This document shows, piece by piece, positions 16,174 to 22,171 of a stretch of 36,353 nt of DNA. The notes under the pieces were generated by a model. That model was given only the letters and a program-made list of their open reading frames with translations, did no database searches and was not told where the DNA came from. Location: contig JANQJG010000119.1 in NCBI GenBank assembly GCA_028281785.1, positions 1 to 36,353 on the forward strand, written 5' to 3'. A program made the position numbers and the translations under genes. Origin of the DNA: Rhodospirillales bacterium. GTDB lineage: Bacteria > Pseudomonadota > Alphaproteobacteria > Rhodospirillales > Shumkoniaceae. How positions within the stretch are numbered: position 1 is the first letter of the stretch; each line of letters begins with the position of its first letter.

Positions 16174-16465
16174 AGGGACGGTCGAATGGGACCGATTCGT
16201 TGGAAGCTGTGGGCTTCAAAACCCTATGAATTCTATGGTTTAATTGCGAGCTGTTCGCATGTCAACGACGGGGGAGAGCACCGCACCGGCTTCGAAAAAC
16301 AAAACGGTCGGGTATTGGGCCGAGGAATTCGGTTCCGCGAAAAGAAGTGAAGCAAAAAAAAGTATTTAAAACAATATTCTAATGATATCCACACTTAATG
16401 CACTGTCAAATAACCCCACAAAAAATGTTGAATTTTCGATTGGGTTAATGAAAATGACTATGATT
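16174..16465. repeat. Diverged direct repeat of a regulatory region, copy B
   Basis: Partner of 12787-13080. The right end, AATGAAAATGACTATGATT (16447-16465), differs from copy A at only two or three positions and agrees with the 7-1-7 Fur consensus at 11 of 14 places. It may serve the plus-strand zinc-ribbon gene at 16574. Between the ABC gene start (16006) and the zinc-ribbon gene there is no other supportable gene; the region is AT-rich around 16350-16400. Confidence 0.7.
16237..16265 (-). promoter_or_regulatory. Promoter of the ABC/DUF4857 unit with a Fur-like palindrome
   Basis: Read on the minus strand: TTGACA (16265-16260), 17-base spacer, then TAAACC (16242-16237). The spacer holds TGCGAGCTGTTCGCA (16245-16259), a 7-1-7 inverted repeat with one mismatch, the same design as the feo promoter at 12852-12880. 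The weaker -10 suggests a lower output. The shared operator puts the ABC unit in the same regulon as feoAB. Confidence 0.7.
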
Positions 16466-16573
16466 TGTAGTCTGAGGCTGATAGGGAGTTTCGAAGTAGT
16501 GAAAACCGGAGAAAGAGTAGGAACCGTGCCGGTTTCACCAGATTCCGTCCCTTCATGCGAGGTTCGTGAAAGG

Positions 16574-16972
16574 ATGGGATTGGAAGAACAACCTCTGACC
16601 GAGGATCAGGCCGAACGCTTGCTTGCGGTGCTTCGTTGGCCGAGTGGCCCCATATGCCCATTCTGCGGCAACAAGGACCATTACGTCCTGGACCTCAAGA
16701 ACGCCAATCGCCGTCGCTACAAATGCAGCGCCTGCCGTAAACAGTTCAGCGTCACCAAGGGCACGATCCTCGAAGGCTCGAAACTGTCGCTCGTTGTTTG
16801 GATCCGCTTCATCCAGTTCCTGTGCAAGCGGTCCGAGGATGTGTCGTTAAGCGACATCCACCATGAACTGAACGTGAGCTACGGGGCGGTGCAAAACGCC
16901 CTTGACAGGTTGGCGTACGCCTTGAAGCGGGCGCCCCTGCGCGCCGCTCTTGGCAAGTCGAGAAATCCGTGA
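16574..16972 (+). CDS. Orphan IS1595-type zinc-ribbon protein (no transposase domain)
   Basis: 132 aa from the ATG at 16574. In-frame sequence extends to 16382, but it crosses the conserved regulatory repeat and lacks a ribosome site. The N-terminal half is the zinc ribbon of IS1595 transposases: LRWPSGPICPFCGNKDHYVL, then YKCSACRKQFSVTKGTIL, two CxxC knuckles. A helical part follows (LVVWIRFIQFLCKRSEDVSLSDIHHELNVSYGAVQNALDRL) that looks like a helix-turn-helix and normally leads into the DDE domain. Here the protein ends after it, and no terminal inverted repeats are visible. It could be a domesticated DNA-binding regulator of the adjacent metal genes, or a remnant of an IS. Confidence 0.7.
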   Translation: MGLEEQPLTEDQAERLLAVLRWPSGPICPFCGNKDHYVLDLKNANRRRYKCSACRKQFSVTKGTILEGSKLSLVVWIRFIQFLCKRSEDVSLSDIHHELNVSYGAVQNALDRLAYALKRAPLRAALGKSRNP

Positions 16973-17163
16973 GGAAACCGTCCAAACCCTTGGCCCACAC
17001 CGCGTCATTCAAGCATCGGAACTGGCGGGACATTCTGAGAGCCCTCCTGAACACCTCCGCTCCCAACAACCCGCAAGGGCCTCCCGCGGATGATCACCCG
17101 GCGGACGCCCCGCCGGATGATCAGCCTCGCGGCCCTCATGATCGCCGACAGTCGAAGCCCTGA
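16969..17163 (+). CDS. Small Pro/Asp-rich protein overlapping the zinc-ribbon gene
   Basis: 64 aa from a GTG that overlaps the stop of the zinc-ribbon gene (GTGA), an arrangement typical of coupled genes. The N-terminal part is basic (MRKPSKPLAHTASFKHRNWRDILRALLN). The C-terminal part is low complexity with repeated DD and PP (PPADDHPADAPPDDQPRGP). I recognise no family. It may be a real partner protein, or a frameshifted tail of what was once a longer transposase; the DDE catalytic motif is not visible in it. Confidence 0.4.
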   Translation: MRKPSKPLAHTASFKHRNWRDILRALLNTSAPNNPQGPPADDHPADAPPDDQPRGPHDRRQSKP

Positions 17164-17248
17164 CCTTATGTCCGAAGCGGCCCGGCCGAGGTCCGCTCTG
17201 CGGCGGATTGTCTGACCTGCGATGGTTGGGGTTCCGGATCGGCACACG

Positions 17249-18286
17249 CTACGCAGTCTTGCATTTCCGGCCGATGGTCAGGTCGACCGGACCATGCGCC
17301 TCCGTCTCGATATCGTTCAATGTCTGAGTTTGGGTTGAGACGAATCCGGCACGCAGCATCGCATTGGCGATTTCACCCTGCCCGAACGATATGTCCATCC
17401 CTTGCAGGGAAACCGAAAGCCAACTGATCACGGTTTGGGCGGGCGCGGTCTTTCCGTCCGTCAAGCCGTCGGAGGTCACCAGGAAGACCCCACCCGGATT
17501 AAGCGCCCGGTAGACCTTATCCATGATCTCGTCCAGCCGGTCGCGGTAGAAGTTCAGCGTGTAGTTCGCCATGACCAGGTCATAGCCCTCGCCGATCGGG
17601 TCACTCATGTAATCGCCGGGAATTGTTGTGACACGATCCGCAAGACCATATTCGGCGATGACCTCGTCCGCGACCCGGCAGACGGCCGGTTGGTCGAACA
17701 GGACACACTCCAAGGAGGGATGTTCGATGGTGGTGGCGATTCCGATGAGGCCGGGACCGGCGCCCATATCGAGTATGCGCTTGAAGGCCGGAAACTCGGG
17801 CAGGGCCGCGATTCGGCCCGCCATGCGCTGCGCGCGTCCGCCTCGTTTCTCGTTGAGGCTGACCCGCGCGCCGGCTTCCCAGGTTTCGTCGCTGCCGATC
17901 GGTTGGGGCGGGGGCGGCCCGTTGCGCACGAGGTCCTTCATACCCCCGTTCAAAACGGGACGAATCCAACTCTCGACGAAGAGTAGGGACTGACCGATCG
18001 AGGTCTCCCCGTCGGGGATCAGAAACGTTTCCGCCAACGGTGTGTTCCGAAAGTATCCATCCGTCTTCGAAAGGCATCCGAGCGCGACCAGCGCATTGAG
18101 CAGGTATTCCGTGTTGGCCGCATGGGTGGAGAGCTTGGCGGCGATGGCCTCCGATGTCGATGGTTCGGCGAGCTGGGAGAAGACGTCCAGCTCGATCGCC
18201 GTTTTAAGCACCTCCCATTTCAGGGCCTGATAGGGGAGAGCGTAAAAAACCGAGCTATTCAGGCTCATTTCAGGCAGTTTTTTCAT
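17249..18286 (-). CDS. SAM-dependent O-methyltransferase (methyltransferase family 2 type)
   Basis: 345 aa, ATG with GGAG 9 bases upstream. The N-terminal winged-helix dimerisation region (MSLNSSVFYALPYQALKWEVLKTAIELDVFSQL, then SEAIAAKL and TEYLLNALVALGCLSKTDGYF) is followed by the SAM domain with ILDMGAGPGLIGIA (about residues 167-180), FDQPAVCRVADEVI and YDLVMANYTLNFY. This is the plan of hydroxyindole/caffeate-type and bacterial small-molecule O-methyltransferases. The His general base of plant enzymes is not evident. It is convergent with the zinc-ribbon gene and has a Fur-like half site upstream. It is the second methyltransferase bordering the metal region; the substrate is unknown. 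Confidence 0.85.
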   Translation of the reverse strand: MKKLPEMSLNSSVFYALPYQALKWEVLKTAIELDVFSQLAEPSTSEAIAAKLSTHAANTEYLLNALVALGCLSKTDGYFRNTPLAETFLIPDGETSIGQSLLFVESWIRPVLNGGMKDLVRNGPPPPQPIGSDETWEAGARVSLNEKRGGRAQRMAGRIAALPEFPAFKRILDMGAGPGLIGIATTIEHPSLECVLFDQPAVCRVADEVIAEYGLADRVTTIPGDYMSDPIGEGYDLVMANYTLNFYRDRLDEIMDKVYRALNPGGVFLVTSDGLTDGKTAPAQTVISWLSVSLQGMDISFGQGEIANAMLRAGFVSTQTQTLNDIETEAHGPVDLTIGRKCKTA

Positions 18287-18319
18287 TGGACGATCTCCAG
18301 TATTTTTCGTGTTCTATTG

Positions 18320-18377
18320 ATCTCTAAATAAAAATCTAGAGATGGGCGACTGTTAAAGATATCGACTCTCATTCTCA
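18320..18377 (-). promoter_or_regulatory. Upstream region of the O-methyltransferase: inverted repeat and Fur-like half site
   Basis: ATCTCTA and TAGAGAT (18320-18343) are perfect 7-bp arms around a 10-base AT-rich centre, 34 bases upstream of the start codon. Further upstream, on the minus strand, TGAGAATGAGAG (18377-18366) contains a full TGAGAAT Fur half site. A possible promoter (TTAACA, 17 bases, TTTTAT) lies between. From 18378 to 18634 I see no gene, only the palindrome at 18508-18557. Confidence 0.4.
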
Positions 18378-18507
18378 CTTCCGGCAATTATCCAAATACC
18401 TGTGACGCCGTTCGTCAATAGGCTGTGATGAACAAAAACAGCGAGGCCTCGCATCTCCGCCAAAAACGATGAACTCCGCAGCGGTCTTTCCCGTCGCCTC
18501 GCGGATT

Positions 18508-18557
18508 CTAAGAGCCGGTTTGAGCAGCCCCATGGGACTTCTCAAACCGGCTCTTAG
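18508..18557. repeat. 50-bp palindromic element
   Basis: CTAAGAGCCGGTTTGAG and its perfect complement CTCAAACCGGCTCTTAG (17-bp arms) flank a 16-base centre (CAGCCCCATGGGACTT) that is itself partly symmetric. It lies in a gene-free stretch between the O-methyltransferase and the riboswitch. It looks like a small dispersed intergenic repeat; as RNA it would fold into a strong hairpin. It is different in sequence from the 64-bp palindromes elsewhere in the window. Confidence 0.85.
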
Positions 18558-18634
18558 CTGGGCAAACCGGCGGAACACGAGAAGATGCGGGCTAGAGAGT
18601 CGCACCGCTACGGCTCTTGCAGTACAAAACCGAA

Positions 18635-18880
18635 GCGGTATATGCTGTACGCGTCTTCGGTGTTGTCTACTAGATGCTGTGGGTTGTGGATGGTTATCCT
18701 GTAGGCAACCGAAAGAGGGAACCCGGTGAGACTCCGGGACTGTCGCGCAGCGGTATGGGAGAACGAAGACCGCAGGCGGCCGTAGGGCCGCAGGCACTGA
18801 TCCTGGGGATTGGGAAGCCGCGGTCGTAGGAACGCTAGCTCATCCGAGCCAGTCGAGCTCCCGAGTCCGAATACCTGCCG
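18635..18880 (+). promoter_or_regulatory. Cobalamin (AdoCbl) riboswitch upstream of nrdD
   Basis: The core GGGAACCCGGTGAGACTCC, then GGGACTGTCGCGCAGCGGTA (18717-18755), matches the conserved B12 riboswitch core. A B12-box-like segment with GGCACTG and GGGAAGCCG lies at 18792-18820. The closing stem pairs GCGGTAT near 18635 with ATACCTGC near 18871-18878. About 150 bases separate it from the nrdD start. Such riboswitches normally turn off expression when adenosylcobalamin is present, so class III reductase would be made when B12, and hence a class II reductase, is lacking. Confidence 0.9.
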
Positions 18881-19033
18881 AGGATGCGTGTGGTCCTGCT
18901 GATGGGATCGCGCGGCAACATGGGCTTTCGCGGCTGAGGCGCCATGACCGGCGGGCTGTCCGGCTCCGGTGTCTGTCCACTCCGCTGCGCTCAAGCCTGG
19001 AAGGGACTGAAAAACGGAGTTGGGGGCACAGCG

Positions 19034-21070
19034 ATGTCGGCGGCGATTATCGAAACATCTCTCCCGGAAGCGGTCATAAAGCGGGACGGACGCCGCGTGG
19101 GCTTCGATACCGAGCGCATTGTCTCGGCCATTGCCCGCGCCGGTGCCGCGACCGGAGAGTTCGGCCTCGACGAGGCGCGCTTGTTGACGGGGCAGGTCCT
19201 CAAAGTGATTCGCTATCGATTCTCGCACGCTGCCGCGGAGATCGAGCAGATCCAGGACGTGGTCGAACAGGTACTGATCAGCGCCAACCACTTCCGCACC
19301 GTCCATGCCTATATCGCCTATCGCGAGCAGCGTGGCCGTTTGCGGGCCGACCGCAAGACCCTGGTCGACGTCGTTGGGTCGATCAACGAGTACCTGGACC
19401 GCGCCGATTGGCGGGTCAACGCCAACGCCAACCAGGGCTACTCGCTGGGCGGCCTGATCCTAAACGTCTCGGGGAAAGTGGTGGCCAACTACTGGCTCAG
19501 CCATGTCTACCCTCCGGAAGTCGGCGAGGCTCACCGTGCCGGCGACATCCACATTCATGATCTGGATATGCTGGCCGGCTACTGCGCCGGCTGGTCGCTG
19601 CGCGATCTGTTGAACCAGGGCTTCAACGGCGTTTCCGGAAAGATCGAGTCGGGACCGCCTCGGCATCTCAGCACCGCCCTCGGCCAGATGGTGAACTTCC
19701 TCGGCACGCTGCAGAATGAATGGGCGGGCGCGCAGGCCTTCAGCTCCGTCGACACTTACCTGGCCCCCTATGTTCGCAAGGATCGGCTGGGTTATGACCA
19801 GGTTCGGCAAGCTTTCCAGGAGTTTGTGTTCAACCTCAATGTCCCCTCGCGCTGGGGCAACCAGACTCCCTTCACCAACCTCACCTTCGATTGGGTGTGC
19901 CCAGAGGACATCCGCGAGGACATCCCCGTCATCGCCAATCAGGAAATGCCCTTTACCTACGGCGACCTGCAGGCTGAGATGGACCTCATCAACCGGGCCT
20001 TCATCGAAGTGATGACGGAGGGCGACGCCAAGGGACGTGTCTTCACTTTCCCGATCCCGACCTACAACATTACCCCCGACTTTCCGTGGCGGGCTCCGAA
20101 CACCGACCTTCTGTTCGAGATGACCGCGAAGTACGGCCTGCCCTACTTCCAGAACTTCATCAACTCGGACATGGAGCCCGGGCAGGTGCGCTCGATGTGC
20201 TGCCGGCTGCAACTGGATCTGCGCGAGCTTCTGAAGCGCGGCAACGGCCTGTTCGGTTCTGCCGAGCAGACGGGCTCAATCGGCGTCGTAACCATCAACT
20301 GCGCGCGGCTCGGTCATCGCCATCGCGGTGATGAGGACGGCCTTTTCACACGCCTCGATGAGCTTCTGGCGCTGGCGCGGACCAGCCTTGAGATCAAGCG
20401 CAAGGTCATCCAACGCCATATGGAGAGCGGGCTGTTCCCCTTTACCCGACGGTATCTGGGAACCCTGCGCAACCATTTTTCGACCATCGGCGTCAACGGC
20501 ATTAACGAGATGATCCGCAATTTCACCGGCGACGCGGAAGACATCGCGAACGCGGGAGGCCACGCCATGGCTGCCCGCCTCCTCGACCGTATCCGCGCCG
20601 CAATGCTGCGCTTCCAGGAGGAGACGGGCAATATGTACAACCTGGAAGCAACGCCGGCGGAAGGCGCTACCTATCGCTTCGCGCGGGAAGATCGAAAGCG
20701 TTGGTCCGATATTCTCCAGGCTGGGACGGTGGAGCATCCGTTCTATACGAACTCGTCGCAGCTACCGGTCGGGTTCACGGACGACCCTTTCGAGGCTCTG
20801 ATCCTCCAGGATGATCTTCAGACCCGTTATACTGGGGGAACCGTCATGCATCTCTACATGGCGGAGCGGATTTCCAGCGCCGAGGCGTGCAAGATGCTGG
20901 TGCGGCGGGTTTTGGAGCGTTTTCGCCTGCCATATCTCACCATTACCCCGACCTTCTCGATCTGTCCCAGGCACGGCTATCTCGCCGGGGAGCACGAGTT
21001 CTGTCCGCTGTGCGATTCCGAGGCGCTGGCCCGCAAGCAAGCGGAGCAGGATCTCGCCGCCGTCGGCTGA
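19034..21070 (+). CDS. nrdD: Anaerobic (class III) ribonucleoside-triphosphate reductase, large part without the glycyl-radical domain
   Basis: 678 aa from the ATG at 19034; an upstream in-frame ATG at 18944 adds 30 residues with no family resemblance. An N-terminal ATP-cone (VIKRDGRRVGFDTERIVSAI, residues 12-31) regulates activity. The catalytic barrel has the active-site segment RSMCCRLQLDL, and the C-terminal zinc site is CPRHGYLAGEHEFCPLC (C-H-C-C ligands). The protein ends 18 residues after that site, where other NrdD proteins continue into the RVxGY glycyl-radical loop. That loop is encoded by the next gene. It resembles the Bdellovibrio-type branch of class III enzymes. Reduces NTPs to dNTPs under anoxia. 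Confidence 0.93.
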   Translation: MSAAIIETSLPEAVIKRDGRRVGFDTERIVSAIARAGAATGEFGLDEARLLTGQVLKVIRYRFSHAAAEIEQIQDVVEQVLISANHFRTVHAYIAYREQRGRLRADRKTLVDVVGSINEYLDRADWRVNANANQGYSLGGLILNVSGKVVANYWLSHVYPPEVGEAHRAGDIHIHDLDMLAGYCAGWSLRDLLNQGFNGVSGKIESGPPRHLSTALGQMVNFLGTLQNEWAGAQAFSSVDTYLAPYVRKDRLGYDQVRQAFQEFVFNLNVPSRWGNQTPFTNLTFDWVCPEDIREDIPVIANQEMPFTYGDLQAEMDLINRAFIEVMTEGDAKGRVFTFPIPTYNITPDFPWRAPNTDLLFEMTAKYGLPYFQNFINSDMEPGQVRSMCCRLQLDLRELLKRGNGLFGSAEQTGSIGVVTINCARLGHRHRGDEDGLFTRLDELLALARTSLEIKRKVIQRHMESGLFPFTRRYLGTLRNHFSTIGVNGINEMIRNFTGDAEDIANAGGHAMAARLLDRIRAAMLRFQEETGNMYNLEATPAEGATYRFAREDRKRWSDILQAGTVEHPFYTNSSQLPVGFTDDPFEALILQDDLQTRYTGGTVMHLYMAERISSAEACKMLVRRVLERFRLPYLTITPTFSICPRHGYLAGEHEFCPLCDSEALARKQAEQDLAAVG

Positions 21071-21122
21071 CGGGAACGGCCGCGGTATGAGCCATTTTCA
21101 ACTATCCCGGGAGTGAAGGATC

Positions 21123-21299
21123 ATGAAGTACACCGAAGTTGAACTCGCGGAGCACGAACGTCAGCGGTGCGAGGTCTGGACTCGCGTCATGGGCTATCAC
21201 CGGCCGGTTTCCGAATTCAATTCCGGTAAAAAGAGCGAGCACGCAACACGGATGCATTTCCGGGAGGTGGCGCTTGAGCCACGTTATCCCGACGCTTGA
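21123..21299 (+). CDS. Separate glycyl-radical domain of anaerobic ribonucleotide reductase (58 aa)
   Basis: ATG at 21123 with GGGAG and AAGGA upstream, 52 bases after the nrdD stop. The peptide has RQRCEVWTRVMGYHRPVSEF near residues 13-32, followed by NSGKKSEHATRMHF. RVMGY is the glycyl-radical motif (Gly24 predicted to hold the radical), and the Lys/Ser/Glu-rich tail is the usual end of class III NrdD. It supplies the domain missing from the upstream NrdD, so the active enzyme should be a complex of the two chains, activated by the NrdG coded next. Its end overlaps the nrdG start by 26 bases. A stop and a new ribosome site separate it from nrdD, so this is not a simple frameshift. Confidence 0.88.
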   Translation: MKYTEVELAEHERQRCEVWTRVMGYHRPVSEFNSGKKSEHATRMHFREVALEPRYPDA

Positions 21300-22020
21300 G
21301 GCGGCAACAGGGGCAGAGGCGGACGGGTCCATAGCGGTCGGCGGCCTGACGCCTCTGACGACCGTCGATTTTCCCGGTCGGCTGGCCGCTGTAGTGTTCT
21401 GTCAGGGCTGCCCGTGGCGATGCCCCTACTGCCATAATCCCCATCTATTGCGGCGACATCCGCGTGCGGCTGCGAAGTGGCCCGAGGTTCTTGCCTTCCT
21501 GCGGTCTCGGACCGGCCTGCTGGACGGTGTTGCCTTTTCCGGGGGCGAGCCCCTGTTGCAGCCGGGACTTGGCCGTGCCATGGCCGAGGTCCGTTTGATG
21601 GGGTTCCAGATCGCGCTGCACACGGCCGGGTCAGGCCCCGGCAATCTGAGCCGTGTGTTGAGGCTGCTGCAATGGGTCGGTTTCGACGTCAAGGCCCCCT
21701 TTGCGGATTACGCAAGGATCACAGGGGTTTCCGGCAGCGGCACTGCGGCACGTGAGTCCCTGGGCGTCCTCCTTGACAGCGGCGTTTCCTATGAAGTGCG
21801 GACGACCGTGGACCCCACGCTCCTCTGCAGCGATGCCATCCGGAACCTCGCCCGCGACTTGGTTCGCCTGGGGGTACGACGATTCGTTCTTCAGGAGTAC
21901 CGCCCCCCGGCGAACCAGCCTGTCGCCAGCCCAGAAACGGCCCTTCACGACCAAGCCTTGATCGAATGGCTGGCAGAGACTTTTCCATCCTTCGAAGTGC
22001 GCTCCGCCACTGGCCGCTAG
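21274..22020 (+). CDS. nrdG: Anaerobic ribonucleotide reductase activating protein, radical SAM
   Basis: 248 aa from a TTG at 21274 preceded by GGGAGG at the right distance. No ATG lies in a plausible place, and the region before it codes for the radical-domain peptide in another frame. The radical SAM cluster site is CPWRCPYCHNP (CX3CX2C, about residues 51-58), preceded by LTTVDFPGRLAAVVFCQGC, typical of NrdG2-type activases. VAFSGGEPLLQ is the SAM GGE motif. It abstracts H from the glycine of the reductase. The TAG stop is formed by the first bases of a 64-bp palindromic repeat. Confidence 0.92.
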   Translation: MSHVIPTLEAATGAEADGSIAVGGLTPLTTVDFPGRLAAVVFCQGCPWRCPYCHNPHLLRRHPRAAAKWPEVLAFLRSRTGLLDGVAFSGGEPLLQPGLGRAMAEVRLMGFQIALHTAGSGPGNLSRVLRLLQWVGFDVKAPFADYARITGVSGSGTAARESLGVLLDSGVSYEVRTTVDPTLLCSDAIRNLARDLVRLGVRRFVLQEYRPPANQPVASPETALHDQALIEWLAETFPSFEVRSATGR

Positions 22021-22081
22021 AGCGGATCGCGATCAATTGGAAACACCGTATGTTTCCAATTGATCGCGTGAATCCGCTCTA
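22018..22081. repeat. 64-bp palindromic repeat P1 (MITE/REP-like), forms the nrdG stop and lies between convergent genes
   Basis: TAGAGCGGATCGCGATCAAT with GGAAACA is mirrored by TGTTTCCAATTGATCGCG, then TGAATCCGCTCTA, around a 5-base centre; the only asymmetry is a small offset near GCGTGA. The first three bases are the nrdG stop codon. It has the same length and layout as P2 at 29775-29838. It lies between the convergent ends of nrdG and metE, so its RNA hairpin may act as a terminator in both directions. Confidence 0.9.
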
Positions 22082-22092
22082 CTTCAATGAGT

Positions 22093-22110
22093 TAGATCAG
22101 ATTCACGCGA
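22093..22110. repeat. Fragment of the palindromic repeat family
   Basis: TAGATCAGATTCACGCGA matches one arm end of the P2-type palindrome (reverse strand of GCGTGAATCCGATCTA, with one difference). It lies 11 bases after P1, so it looks like a truncated second copy. Confidence 0.6.
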
Positions 22111-22171
22111 GATCCCATCCATCACATGACGGGACTAAACATTTAGGGCCTGCTGACGACGCGGGCTCGTG

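Noticed and set aside
16382-16573. Longer N-terminus for the zinc-ribbon protein
   Set aside because: This stretch belongs to the duplicated regulatory region, which is conserved as DNA in copy A where no such frame exists.
18608-19306. Minus-strand frame of 232 codons over the riboswitch
   Set aside because: It runs antisense through the cobalamin riboswitch and the start of nrdD, with no protein family features.
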